From Streptomyces hoynatensis (GTDB lineage: Bacteria > Actinomycetota > Actinomycetes > Streptomycetales > Streptomycetaceae): a stretch of DNA of 64,000 bases. Positions 9,072 through 17,929 of the stretch are shown in pieces. The stretch covers positions 124,001 through 188,000 of the forward strand of contig NZ_RBAL01000011.1 of assembly GCF_003626535.1 (NCBI RefSeq). Reading direction: 5' to 3'. Numbering within the stretch: position 1 is the stretch's first letter; each line of letters begins with the position of its first letter. The notes under the pieces were generated by a model that saw only the letters and a list, made by a program, of their open reading frames with translations, was not told where the DNA came from and searched no databases. Both the position numbers and the translations under genes were made by a program.

Positions 9072-9106
9072 CCGCGGGGTACCCGGACTCCGCGGGGTAC
9101 CCGGAC
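9072..9106 (+). repeat. 17-bp direct repeat between SDR and alcohol dehydrogenase
   Basis: The sequence ccgcggggtacccggac occurs twice in tandem with a period of 18 bases and partly continues downstream. It lies in the intergenic stretch between two collinear genes. No function is assigned. Confidence 0.6.
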
Positions 9107-9215
9107 CCCGGCGGCGGGCACCGGCCCCACTCCCCGGCACCGCCCGCGTTCCCCCGGGCTTTCCCCGGTTGTCCCAAGTCCGCGGCAGAGTCCCGGCAGT
9201 CAGGAGGCGAGTTGC

Positions 9216-10391
9216 ATGAAGGCGGCGGTATGGCACGGGAAGCGAGACGTGCGGGTCGACCAGGTGCCCGACCCGACCCTGCAGGAGCCGACCGACGCGG
9301 TGATCCGCGTCACCTCCAGCGGACTGTGCGGCTCGGACCTGCACCTGTACGAGGTGCTCGGCGCGCTGATGACCCCGGGGGACGTGCTCGGGCACGAGCC
9401 GATCGGCGTGGTCGAGGAGGTCGGGCCCGAGGTGCGGAACCTGAAGCCGGGGGACCGCGTGGTGGTGCCGTTCCAGATCGCCTGCGGCTCGTGCTACATG
9501 TGCGAACGCGGCCTGCAGACCCAGTGCGAGACCACGCAGGTGCGGGGCGAGAAGGCCGGGGCTGCCCTCTTCGGCTACACGAAGCTGTACGGTTCCGTGC
9601 CCGGCGCGCAGGCCGAGTACCTGCGGGTGCCGCAGGCCCACTACGGGCCGATCAAGGTGCCCGAGGACGCGCCTGACGACCGCTACCTCTACCTCTCGGA
9701 CGTGCTGCCGACCGCCTGGCAGGCGGTGGAGTACGCCGACGTGCCGCCGGGGGGCACGCTCGCGGTGCTCGGCCTCGGCCCGATCGGCGACATGGCCTGC
9801 CGCATCGCCCTGCACCGGGGCGCCGGGCAGGTGATCGGCATCGACCTGGTGCCCGAGCGTCTTGAGCGGGCCAGGGCGCGCGGGGTGCAGGCGATGGACC
9901 TCACGCGGTACCCGGACATCGCCGCCGCGGTCCGCGACCGGACCGCAGGGCGCGGCCCCGACTCGGTGATCGACGCCGTCGGCATGGAGGCGCACGGCGG
10001 GAACGTCAGCAGGCTGCTGCAGAACCTCAGCGCCTTCCTGCCGGGCAAGGCGGCCGAGAAGGTGGTCACCAAGGCGGGCGTGGACCGGATGGCCGCCCTG
10101 TACGCCGCGATCGACATGGTGCGCCGCGGCGGCACGATCTCGCTGACCGGGGTCTACGGCGGGATGGCCGACCCGATGCCGATGATGACGGTCTTCGACA
10201 AGCAGATCCAGCTGCGGATGGGGCAGGCGAACGTCAGGCGCTGGGTGCCGGAGATCCTGCCGCTGCTGACCGAGGAGGACCCGCTGGGCGTGGACGGGTT
10301 CGCCACCCACCACGTGCCGCTCGACGAGGCGCCCGAGGCGTACCGGATGTTCCAGCACAAGGAGGCGGTGAAGGTGGTCATGCGGCCCTGA
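9216..10391 (+). CDS. Zinc-dependent alcohol dehydrogenase (MDR superfamily)
   Basis: 391 residues from ATG 9216, which has a strong CAGGAGG upstream. CGSDLHLYE near 34 holds the catalytic zinc cysteine, and GHEPIGVVEEVG the next zinc-site residues. A structural-zinc-like set of cysteines at CGSCYMCERGLQTQC and the NAD-binding LGLGPIGDMA follow. The family resembles glutathione-independent formaldehyde dehydrogenases and other threonine-dehydrogenase-like enzymes. It follows the SDR gene in the same direction by 167 bases, so the two may be co-regulated. Confidence 0.92.
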   Translation: MKAAVWHGKRDVRVDQVPDPTLQEPTDAVIRVTSSGLCGSDLHLYEVLGALMTPGDVLGHEPIGVVEEVGPEVRNLKPGDRVVVPFQIACGSCYMCERGLQTQCETTQVRGEKAGAALFGYTKLYGSVPGAQAEYLRVPQAHYGPIKVPEDAPDDRYLYLSDVLPTAWQAVEYADVPPGGTLAVLGLGPIGDMACRIALHRGAGQVIGIDLVPERLERARARGVQAMDLTRYPDIAAAVRDRTAGRGPDSVIDAVGMEAHGGNVSRLLQNLSAFLPGKAAEKVVTKAGVDRMAALYAAIDMVRRGGTISLTGVYGGMADPMPMMTVFDKQIQLRMGQANVRRWVPEILPLLTEEDPLGVDGFATHHVPLDEAPEAYRMFQHKEAVKVVMRP

Positions 10392-10460
10392 GCCGCCCGC
10401 GCCGGGCCCGCGAACCGGTCCCGGCCCGGCACCCGGCTCGGTGTGAGCAAACGCACGGAG

Positions 10461-10497
10461 GACCCCGGAAGCCTTGCGCCGCAAGGCTTCCGGGGTC
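10461..10497 (+). terminator. 37-bp perfect palindrome, probable terminator
   Basis: Two 18-base arms (gaccccggaagccttgcg and its exact reverse complement) flank a single base, about 70 bases after the alcohol dehydrogenase stop. The RNA would form a very stable hairpin. There is no T-tract, which is common for Streptomyces terminators. Confidence 0.75.
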
Positions 10498-10653
10498 GTG
10501 GCCGCCGCGGGGGACGATCATGGTCTTTTCGGCGGGGAACCGGTCTGTCAAGGTGGGGTCCGCCCTCCCGGTGCGGCATCGGCGCCGCCCGGACCGCACC
10601 CTGGGCGTCCCCGGACGCCCAGCTCCCAGCCGCCCCTCGCGGGCATCCTCTCC

Positions 10654-12207
10654 ATGCCTCCTGCCTCGCCCCCGCGCGCGCTTCCCGCGCCGCGCCCCGC
10701 CCTGCCCCGCCCCGCCTCCCCCTTCCGGCGCCTTCGCCGCCTGGGGCTTCCCCGCCTCGGGCTCCCCCGCCCGGGGCTGCGGCGCTCCGGCGCCGGACGG
10801 GCCCCCTGGCGTTCGCTGCGCCACACCGGCATGCGCTGGTGGTCGGTGGCGAACCTGGTCTCCAACGCCGGCACCTGGATGCAGCTGACCGTGCAGAACC
10901 TGCTCGTGCTCCAGGTCACCGGCTCGGCCGCGATGACCGGCCTCTCGCTCGCCGTGCAGGCGGGCCCCGGCCTGCTCCTCGGGCTGCTCGGCGGCGCCGC
11001 CGTCGACGCCTGGCCGCGCAAGCTGACCGCCGCGCTGAGCCAGGCCGCCCTGGGCCTGGTCGCCCTCACCACCGCCGTCCTGGTGGCCTTCGGGCTGCTC
11101 AACGTGCCGGTGCTGCTGGTGCTCGCCGCGGTGACCGGCGTGATCGCCACCGTGGACGCCCCGGCCTGCGCACTGCTGGGCAACGACCTGGTCCCCGAGG
11201 AGGACGTGCCCTCGGCCATCGCGCTCGGCTCCACCGTGCACAGCGTCGGCCGCCTCGCGGGCACGGCCCTGGCCGGGGTGGCGGTCACGCTGTGGGGCCC
11301 GGCGGCGGCCTTCGCCGCCAACGGCCTCTCCTTCGCCTTCGTCGCCACCGTCATCCCGTTCCTGCGCCTGATGCACCGCCCCGAGCCCGCGGCCGCCACG
11401 GAGGCGGCCGCGGCACCGGAAGCACCCGCGGCACCGGGGCAGAGCGAGCCGGCCGAGCACGCACGGGCCCAGGACGCACGGGCCCAGGACGCGTCGGCCG
11501 AGGACGCGCCGACGCGGGAGGCGCCGGTCCAGGACGCGCCGGCGGCCGAGGCCGTGGGCGGCGGCGCACGGGAGGGACTGCGCTTCTTCCTGCACCGCCC
11601 CCGGCTCCTCGCCCTGGCCGCGATCACCGGGCTGAGCTCGATGCTCGGCCGGAACTACACGCTGACCCTGGCCGTCCTGGTGACCGGGCCGCTGGCCGCG
11701 GGCGCGGGCGCGTTCGGGGCCGTCTCCACGGCGCTCGCCGTGGGCGGCATCGCGGGCGCCGTCCTGGCGGGGCTGCTGCGACGGCCCTCGGTCCGGCTGG
11801 TCTCCGCGATGGCCGGGGCCGGAGCGGTGCTCCAGATCGCGGCCGGCCTGACCCCCACCCTCGCGCTGCTGATCCTGCTCGCCGTGCCGATGGCGCTGGT
11901 CGAGTCGGTCTCCGACACGGCCGGCACCACGGTGCTCCAGACCGACCCGCCGCCCGGCATGCGCGGCCGGGTGCTGGGCGTGTGGCGCAGCCTGAGCACC
12001 GGCTGGAACCTGGTGGGCCCGCCCCTGGCCGGCCTGCTGATCGAACTGGCGGGCGCGCGCCTCGCGCTGGTGATCGGCGGCCTGGTCATCGCCACCGCGT
12101 GCGGCGGTGGCCTCCTGCTGCACCGCCGAGCCCTCCCCACCCCGGTCCCATCCCGGCTCGGCGAGCCCGCCAAGACCCCCCTCCCCGCCCTCTCCCCGGC
12201 AGCCTGA
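10654..12207 (+). CDS. MFS transporter (MFS_3/EntS-like efflux type)
   Basis: 517 residues from ATG 10654. The start is uncertain because no good ribosome site is visible and the first 55 residues are Arg/Pro-rich. LVSNAGTWMQ in the first helix is typical of the MFS_3 group of drug and siderophore exporters. About twelve hydrophobic segments are split by a hydrophilic central loop (roughly residues 245-310) made of repeated AQDA/EDAP units. The motif RGRVLGVWRSLSTGWNLVGP lies in the C-terminal half. The substrate is unknown. The gene converges on the lipoprotein pair, with 16 bases between them. Confidence 0.82.
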   Translation: MPPASPPRALPAPRPALPRPASPFRRLRRLGLPRLGLPRPGLRRSGAGRAPWRSLRHTGMRWWSVANLVSNAGTWMQLTVQNLLVLQVTGSAAMTGLSLAVQAGPGLLLGLLGGAAVDAWPRKLTAALSQAALGLVALTTAVLVAFGLLNVPVLLVLAAVTGVIATVDAPACALLGNDLVPEEDVPSAIALGSTVHSVGRLAGTALAGVAVTLWGPAAAFAANGLSFAFVATVIPFLRLMHRPEPAAATEAAAAPEAPAAPGQSEPAEHARAQDARAQDASAEDAPTREAPVQDAPAAEAVGGGAREGLRFFLHRPRLLALAAITGLSSMLGRNYTLTLAVLVTGPLAAGAGAFGAVSTALAVGGIAGAVLAGLLRRPSVRLVSAMAGAGAVLQIAAGLTPTLALLILLAVPMALVESVSDTAGTTVLQTDPPPGMRGRVLGVWRSLSTGWNLVGPPLAGLLIELAGARLALVIGGLVIATACGGGLLLHRRALPTPVPSRLGEPAKTPLPALSPAA

Positions 12208-12223
12208 CCCCCGAGGGCGTTCC

Positions 12224-12796
12224 TCATTCGGGCTCCACGCAGCCGATCTTCTGGGCAGCACTGGCGGTGAGCGGCTCAATCAAATCGGCCAAGATGCGCC
12301 GGGAATCATCCTCATCATCGGGATAGGTCGCCCACAGCCCTACCGAAAAACCAGGATTGAGTTGAGGAATAACGCAGTCCGACACGGCGAATACCGCATC
12401 AGGCCACACCATCATCTCGTATCGACCGGGCACCTCCTCACCCTCATCCAGATCATTCTGGTAAGGGCCGATAGTCGCAAGACTCTCCAGATCCCACCCC
12501 GGCGTAAAGGTGCCCAGATTGATAACCTCCTCCCCATCGACTTCGACCACGCACCCGTCAAGAGGATCACGGCCCACCGAGCCCAGGATGTCGACCGTGT
12601 CCCCGGGCGGAAAGAGAGGATCATACAAATCCCGATCCACACTCAGACCACACAGGTCAGCAGGCAACTCGTAGGAACGCACCTTCGGTTCACCCCCACC
12701 ACACGCGCTCAGCACCCCCGCCGTGAAAACCAACCCCGCACCCAGGAGAGCACGGCTCCTCCGCACACTCACGGATGCAACGCAGCGATCCACCAT
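12224..12796 (-). CDS. Putative lipoprotein, tandem paralogue B
   Basis: 190 residues from ATG 12796. The Arg-rich N-terminus, hydrophobic core and lipobox LSAC (Cys32) predict a lipid-anchored extracellular protein. After a CGGG linker the mature part contains VEVDGEEVINLGTF and a 33-residue stretch identical to the neighbouring gene 12854-13432. I do not recognise a named domain; the size and layout resemble small actinobacterial DUF3558-type lipoproteins. It is the last gene of the minus-strand cassette starting at 16019. Its DNA is visibly less GC-rich than the flanking genes, suggesting transfer. Confidence 0.82.
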   Translation of the reverse strand: MVDRCVASVSVRRSRALLGAGLVFTAGVLSACGGGEPKVRSYELPADLCGLSVDRDLYDPLFPPGDTVDILGSVGRDPLDGCVVEVDGEEVINLGTFTPGWDLESLATIGPYQNDLDEGEEVPGRYEMMVWPDAVFAVSDCVIPQLNPGFSVGLWATYPDDEDDSRRILADLIEPLTASAAQKIGCVEPE

Positions 12797-12853
12797 ACGA
12801 TTTCCCCCACCTGAAAACCTAGTGCGCCAGCCGCAACCAGCCGAGGGCATTCC

Positions 12854-13432
12854 TCACTCGGGCTCCACGCAGCCGACCTCCTGGGCAGCACTGGCGGTGA
12901 GCGGCTCAATCAGATCGGCCAAGATACGCCGGGAATCGTCCTCGTCATCGGGATAGGTTGCCCACAGCCCCACCGAAAAACCAGGGGCGTATCGAGGAAC
13001 AACGCAGTCCGACACGGCAAATACCGCATCAGGCCAGACCATCATCTCGTATCGACCGGGCACTTCCTCACCCTCGTCCAGATCATTTTGGTAGGGACCG
13101 ATAACCACGAGACCCTCCAGATCGTACCCCGACGGAAAGGTCCCCAGATTGATGACCTCCTCCCCGTCGACTTCGACCGTGCATCCCGACAGAGGAAACT
13201 CACGGCTCACCGAACCCGAAATATCGATGTCGTCCCCAGGCGGAAAGATCGGATCGTACAGATCCTGGTCCACCTCCACGCCGCACAGATCAGTGGGCAA
13301 CTCGTAGGAACGCTCCTTCGGTTCGCCCCCACCACAGGCGCTCAACGCTCCCGCCGTGAACACCAACCCTGCGACTAGGACGGCACGGCTCTTCCTCCTC
13401 GCGCTCACGGATACAAAACAGCGATCCGCCAT
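12854..13432 (-). CDS. Putative lipoprotein, tandem paralogue A
   Basis: 192 residues from ATG 13432, four bases after the stop of the 707-aa WXG-like protein. The lipobox is LSAC with Cys33. It is a close tandem copy of 12224-12796: the C-terminal third is almost identical in DNA and protein, while the central part differs, for example DIDISGSVSREFPLSG against DTVDILGSVGRDPLDG. Co-transcription with a large WXG-like protein suggests a partner or protective role at the cell surface, which is inference. Base composition is lower in GC than the surroundings. Confidence 0.82.
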   Translation of the reverse strand: MADRCFVSVSARRKSRAVLVAGLVFTAGALSACGGGEPKERSYELPTDLCGVEVDQDLYDPIFPPGDDIDISGSVSREFPLSGCTVEVDGEEVINLGTFPSGYDLEGLVVIGPYQNDLDEGEEVPGRYEMMVWPDAVFAVSDCVVPRYAPGFSVGLWATYPDDEDDSRRILADLIEPLTASAAQEVGCVEPE

Positions 13433-13436
13433 ACGA

Positions 13437-15560
13437 TCACCCCTCCCGTACGAAAAGCCGAGCGCGCTGGTCATGGCCCTCAGCGGCACCGCTTGCCGCC
13501 GCTCCGGCGAGAACATCCGCGTCCACATCCGTCGCGCCGGAGGCCACGGCAGCCCTCGTCGCGGCCGCGGCCACCTCCTGGGCCCGGTCCATGGAGCGCG
13601 CATAGATCTCGTCCGACATGGCCGCCGCTTCGGCGCTGTTGTCGTGCATGAGGTTTTCTCCCATGGCATTCACAAGGCCGCTCACTGCCCAATTTCCGAT
13701 GGTCCCGGCGACCGGTACATTACCGACGGTGCGATCCACTCCATACCCAAGGAGCGTTTCAGCCCAGGAAGCCCCCGTTTGCACCCGCTGATTGAACTCG
13801 GCATCCTGCGCGGCGGACTGGTCGAACACCGCGTAGGCTCTGGCTTCACTCAGAATCCCGGACACCATGCCGCCGCCCTGGGACACTTGCTGCACGGCTT
13901 CCAGGGTCTCCGCCGTATCGTAGTCGTGCGCGTTGATGACGTTGTCCACGGCCAGTGCCGTATACGACTCTTGGGCCTGGAGGAGGGTTCCGTACGCTTC
14001 GGGGTCCCGCCCCATGACGCTCAGGAGCACCGCGGATTTCCCATAATCGAAGCTGGCCGGCTGCTCCGGGGACACGAGCACCGCAGAATCCAAGAAACTG
14101 CGTTCGATATCGGCCATGTAGCCCGCGGAGATGCGGGCCAGGCTGTTGGTGAGATCACCGTGCCCGATGGCTTCGGGATTGCTCCCGTAGTAATCGACGA
14201 TCCGTTCCGCCAGCGCGGCCTCGCGGACCGTTCTCGAGTGGAGTGGCGTGTCGTCGTCGTAAGGGTGGCCCAGGGTGGCGGATTCGAGGGCGTGGCCGAG
14301 GGCGGTGTAGCCGGATTCCGCGCCGTTGAGGGTGACGCCGTCGCCCGTGAAGAAGGTGGGCCAGGTGCGCTGCTGGACCAGGTAGTCGAAGTTGTCCACC
14401 CGGTACAGCACCTGGTTCGACGCCTCCGGATTCCGGCCCAGGGCCTCCATGAAGCCGCTCATCGGGTCGAAGCCGGGGTCGTCTTCGCTGCCGAAGCTCA
14501 GCCGCGACAGCCCGTAACCACTGTCCCCCCACTGTCGCGGGTCGAAGCCGTCGGTGCCACGCTCGTAGTCGAGGAGAGAATCCCCGTAGGCGGTGAGGAA
14601 CTCCGTGTCGTAGGCGCCGCTGTGCATCAGGCTGCCCATGACCTGGTAACCCATCGGGTAGTCCTGGTTCGCGCCGAGCATCTCGTCACCCAGGTCGATC
14701 ATCTGCTCTTCCCAGGCGTCCATGGCCGCCGCGTCGGAGTGTGTCGCCGTTCCCAGCGCGGTGCCCAGATTCGCCTGGAGCTCGGCGAGCAGCTGCCACT
14801 CCTCCGCATCCCGGGGCCGCAGGGCACGTTCATGGGTGAGTTCGGACCAGAAGTCGAGAGTGCCGCGCGCGCCCAGCTCCGTCGCCAGGTACGCGGCAAA
14901 GTCCACGTTGCCGGCCCGGCGGGCCAACAGGTCGTTGAGCGTGGCGATCTCCTCGTCGGTCAGCTCCCCACCCCGCCGCAGCAGCGGAAGGATCTCCTGC
15001 GCGTCCTCGATCGCCTCCGCCCTCAGCGGCGCCGCACGGAACGGGCCGTGCCCGTCGTCCGCCAAGTCCCGCAGCACCTGGGCGGCTTGGGCGTCGCTCT
15101 CCTGGGACTCGCTGAGGATCTCGGCGATCCTGCCCGTCAGTGCAAGGCTGAATTCCGCCTGCTCGGCCGTCGCCTCGCCCTGCGGACGGTAGGGGTCGGG
15201 AGACGGGACGACCACCCTGCCATCGGGCTGGATGTACAAACCGCCCTCAGCCGCGTCCTCGCTCAGCGCCCTCAGCCTGCGCCGGCAATCCCGCTGACTG
15301 TCCAGAAGATCCTCCAGCGTTCTGTGGACGATCGCCGCCTCGTCGCGTGCATAGCCGAAACGCTCGGCCACCGTCTCCACGAACCTCCTGGTCACGCCCG
15401 CGTTCTCCCCCGACCACGCCGCTTCCCGGGCACGCGCAAGCAGCCCGCCCTCGGCCTGATCGGCCAGCGCCGCCAAGTCGTTCCTCACCCGCGCCCAATC
15501 CTCCACCGCGGCTTCCAGACCCGACAGGTCAAGGCGATTCAGCTCCTCGTACGTGGGCAT
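13437..15560 (-). CDS. Large helical protein with WXG-like N-terminus (DUF6571-like)
   Basis: 707 residues from ATG 15560. The first 100 residues are predicted helical and carry W49-S50-G51 in REAAWSGENAG, the turn motif of WXG100/ESX-type proteins. The rest is acidic and helical, with no signal peptide and no membrane segment except a possible glycine-rich hydrophobic patch near 600-630. It resembles the long DUF6571 proteins of Streptomyces; I see no recognised enzyme or toxin motif. It lies between a small helical protein and two lipoproteins, an arrangement like type VII secretion substrates with accessory and immunity genes. Function is unproven. Confidence 0.8.
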   Translation of the reverse strand: MPTYEELNRLDLSGLEAAVEDWARVRNDLAALADQAEGGLLARAREAAWSGENAGVTRRFVETVAERFGYARDEAAIVHRTLEDLLDSQRDCRRRLRALSEDAAEGGLYIQPDGRVVVPSPDPYRPQGEATAEQAEFSLALTGRIAEILSESQESDAQAAQVLRDLADDGHGPFRAAPLRAEAIEDAQEILPLLRRGGELTDEEIATLNDLLARRAGNVDFAAYLATELGARGTLDFWSELTHERALRPRDAEEWQLLAELQANLGTALGTATHSDAAAMDAWEEQMIDLGDEMLGANQDYPMGYQVMGSLMHSGAYDTEFLTAYGDSLLDYERGTDGFDPRQWGDSGYGLSRLSFGSEDDPGFDPMSGFMEALGRNPEASNQVLYRVDNFDYLVQQRTWPTFFTGDGVTLNGAESGYTALGHALESATLGHPYDDDTPLHSRTVREAALAERIVDYYGSNPEAIGHGDLTNSLARISAGYMADIERSFLDSAVLVSPEQPASFDYGKSAVLLSVMGRDPEAYGTLLQAQESYTALAVDNVINAHDYDTAETLEAVQQVSQGGGMVSGILSEARAYAVFDQSAAQDAEFNQRVQTGASWAETLLGYGVDRTVGNVPVAGTIGNWAVSGLVNAMGENLMHDNSAEAAAMSDEIYARSMDRAQEVAAAATRAAVASGATDVDADVLAGAAASGAAEGHDQRARLFVREG

Positions 15561-15593
15561 CGCTCTCCCCCCTTGCCACCCGGTGACACGCCC

Positions 15594-16019
15594 TCACAGA
15601 TCCTCGATGGCGGCGTTGCGCCCCGGCACGGGCGGCCCCGACGGGCGTTCCAGGTCGGCCGGCGTGAGCCCGAACCCGGCCAGATAGTCCACCTGCCCCA
15701 CGCCCGCGGCGCGCACCCGAGCGCGCAGATCCTCCTCAAGCGCGGCGTGAACGGTGACCGTGCCCGCCAGGTGGCTCTCGATGCTCTCGCACGCCCGGCC
15801 CAGATCCCGCGCCTTCTCCCCGAAACGCGCCATCGCCTCGCGCAACGCGCCCCCCGAACCGAACCCGGCCGCCGACAGCGCAGACGCGGCCTCGTAACTG
15901 CTCGCCTCCGCCACCATCGCCTTGGCCGGCATGCCCTCCCTGAGACTGCTCGCCTCCTGCCCCACCCGCACCAAGTCCTCACCCGGCACTGCGAGGTCGG
16001 GCTCCGCCTCGTGACCCAT
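15594..16019 (-). CDS. Small helical WXG100-like accessory protein
   Basis: 141 residues from ATG 16019, without signal peptide. Residues 15-110 read as two long helices. The segment GFGSGGALREAMARF parallels GFDTGSALVELTDRW in the protein at 55549-55986, so the two are paralogues. No strict WXG motif is present. It leads the four-gene cassette and is separated by 33 bases from the large WXG-like gene. A chaperone or co-secreted partner role is plausible by analogy to ESX systems, but no secretion genes occur in the window. Confidence 0.72.
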   Translation of the reverse strand: MGHEAEPDLAVPGEDLVRVGQEASSLREGMPAKAMVAEASSYEAASALSAAGFGSGGALREAMARFGEKARDLGRACESIESHLAGTVTVHAALEEDLRARVRAAGVGQVDYLAGFGLTPADLERPSGPPVPGRNAAIEDL

Positions 16020-16320
16020 CGTGTCCCCCCGGACGCGCCTCGTCCTTCTGCCGGGCCAATATAACAACGCAAAGCGACGAGCCGACCACGGGCATCGGCG
16101 CCTGCGGCGGCTCCGGCCTGCGGACGGGGCGTGAGGGCGGACGGGTCGTGCGGGGTGGTGGCGCGCGGGCCCGGCGCCGCGGCCCGCCCGGCAAGGGCCC
16201 CGCTCCGGATGCCCGCCGCCGCGGGCGCGCCTAGCCTCGGAAGGAGAGCTCGCGAGGGCGCGAGGCAGCCCAGGCCCGCCGTGGCGGGGCGCGACCGCGC
16301 GGCGCGAGAGTGAGGTCGGC
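16020..16320. promoter_or_regulatory. Divergent intergenic region, candidate promoter for the WXG-like cassette
   Basis: 301 bases between divergent genes. An AT-rich island at 16057-16075 reads ttgttatattgg on the minus strand and could hold a -10 element about 40 bases before the 16019 start; a matching -35 is not evident. The remainder is GC-rich and shows no gene. Confidence 0.35.
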
Positions 16321-17262
16321 ATGGAGGTCTTTCCCCCCATCCCGCTGGCGCAGTGGCGGGATTCCAAGGAGACCCTGCACCGGTTCGCCCAGGTCATCGG
16401 CAAGATCCGGCTGGCGAGCAGCGTGCGGCGCAACCACTGGTGGAACGTCCCGTACCACGTCACCGGGCGCGGGATCACCACCCGGCCGATGGGTCAGGTG
16501 GACGGGAACCCGATCTTCACCGTCGACTTCGACTTCGTCGACCACCTGCTGATCGTCCGGGAGATCGACGGCAGGTCGGCCTCGTTCTCGCTGCTCGGGC
16601 AGTCGGTGGCGTCCTTCTACCGGGAGGCCCTGGACGCCCTGCGCTCGGTCGGGGTGGAGCCCACCATCGAGCACGCCCACCCCTTCGGGCTCGGCGACGA
16701 GGGCAGGCCCTTCGCCGAGGACACCGAGCACGCCTCCTACGACCCGTACTGGGTGAACCGGTACTGGCAGGTGCTCAGTCAGGTCAACCTGGTGCTGGAG
16801 GAGTTCGCCGCCGGCTTCTCCGGGAAGATCAGCCCGGTGCACCACTTCTGGCACACCTTCGACATCGCCGTCACCCGGTTCGAGGACCGGCCGGTGGACC
16901 AGCCGCCCCAGGCGGACCCGGTGACCCGCGAGGCGTACTCGCGGGCGGTGATCTCCTCCGGCTTCTGGTTCGGCGACGAGGCGGTGCCGCGGCCCACGTT
17001 CTACTCGTACGCCGCCCCCGAGCCGGAGGGCCTGGCGGAGCGGCGGCTGAGCCCGGCCACCGCGCGCTGGATGGAGCACGACGGCAGCCACATGGCCACG
17101 CTGGACTACGACGCGGCCAGGGAGACGGCGGACCCGCGCCGCACGGTGCTCGGCTTCTTCGAGTCGGTGTACCGCTCGGCCGCGGGGCTCGCCGACTGGG
17201 ACGTGCGGGGCCTGGCCTCGCCCGAGGGCGTGACCGACCCGAGGGAGGCGCGCGCCGCCTGA
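16321..17262 (+). CDS. DUF5996 family protein
   Basis: 313 residues from ATG 16321. The sequence begins with a PLAQWRDSKETLHRFAQ motif and contains NHWWNVPYHVTGRGITT, HHFWHTFDIAVTRF and FWFGDEAVPRPTFYSYAAPEP, all characteristic of the DUF5996 family. The family is cytosolic and has no known activity. Nothing in the sequence suggests a signal peptide or membrane segment. It is followed by a VOC-family gene after 89 bases in which an acgccggggccgcgcgc unit is duplicated. Confidence 0.88.
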   Translation: MEVFPPIPLAQWRDSKETLHRFAQVIGKIRLASSVRRNHWWNVPYHVTGRGITTRPMGQVDGNPIFTVDFDFVDHLLIVREIDGRSASFSLLGQSVASFYREALDALRSVGVEPTIEHAHPFGLGDEGRPFAEDTEHASYDPYWVNRYWQVLSQVNLVLEEFAAGFSGKISPVHHFWHTFDIAVTRFEDRPVDQPPQADPVTREAYSRAVISSGFWFGDEAVPRPTFYSYAAPEPEGLAERRLSPATARWMEHDGSHMATLDYDAARETADPRRTVLGFFESVYRSAAGLADWDVRGLASPEGVTDPREARAA

Positions 17263-17351
17263 GGTACGCCGGGGCCGCGCGCCGTCTGAGGAACGCCCCC
17301 GGGGAACGCCGGGGCCGCGCGCGCCGCGCGCGGCGAGGAGAGGAGGGCCGG

Positions 17352-17861
17352 ATGGCACAGCGGGACGAGCGGGCGGGGCAGCCGGCGCAGGGCGGCGCCG
17401 GGGACGGGGGCGGCGCGGGGGCCGGGGAGTTCCCGGCACCGAGCGAGGGGCTTGCGGTCGCGCACTTCCTGACGGTGCGTGAGGTGGCGCGTTCGCGGCG
17501 GTTCTACAGCGAGGTGCTCGGCGGGCGGGTCGTGCTGGAGGAGAACCCCTGTACGGTCCGGCTGGCGAACAGCTGGATCATCATGAACCCCGGCGGCGGG
17601 CCCACCCCCGACAAGCCGGGCGTGACGCTGCGCCCGCCGGAGGAGCCGGACACGGTCTCCGCCTTCCTCAACCTGCGGGTGGCCGACATCCACGCCGCCT
17701 ACCGGGAGTGGTCGGCGAAGGGCGCCGAGTTCCTGACGCCGCCCCTCGACCGGCGCGCCGAACTGCGCTGCTACCTGCGCGACCCGGACGGCTACCTGAT
17801 CGAGGTGGGCCAGGCCACCGGGCTGCTCCGGGGCCTTTTCGCGCGGGCCGACGCCACCTGA
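17352..17861 (+). CDS. VOC-family protein (glyoxalase/bleomycin-resistance fold)
   Basis: 169 residues from ATG 17352, with GAGGGCC-type upstream sequence. A Gly/Ala-rich leader of about 35 residues precedes one VOC module of paired beta-alpha-beta-beta-beta units: VAHFLTVREVARSRRFYSEVLGG, then LNLRVADIHAAYREWSAKG, and CYLRDPDGYLIEVGQ at the end, whose final Glu is the usual metal ligand. Members act as glyoxalases, dioxygenases or drug-binding proteins; the specific substrate cannot be seen. Confidence 0.88.
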   Translation: MAQRDERAGQPAQGGAGDGGGAGAGEFPAPSEGLAVAHFLTVREVARSRRFYSEVLGGRVVLEENPCTVRLANSWIIMNPGGGPTPDKPGVTLRPPEEPDTVSAFLNLRVADIHAAYREWSAKGAEFLTPPLDRRAELRCYLRDPDGYLIEVGQATGLLRGLFARADAT

Positions 17862-17929
17862 CGCGCCCTCCGCCGCCGGGCCACCGATCCCTGCGGGCGG
17901 CGGGCCACCGCTCCCGGTGGGCGTCGGTG

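Noticed and set aside
12224..16019. Type VII secretion machinery
   Set aside because: Only substrate-like proteins are seen; no FtsK/SpoIIIE-type ATPase, EccB, EccD or mycosin genes occur in the window.
16321..17861. DUF5996 and VOC genes as an operon with the GntR regulator
   Set aside because: The regulator is on the opposite strand and convergent with them; it is divergent from, and better linked to, the importer operon.
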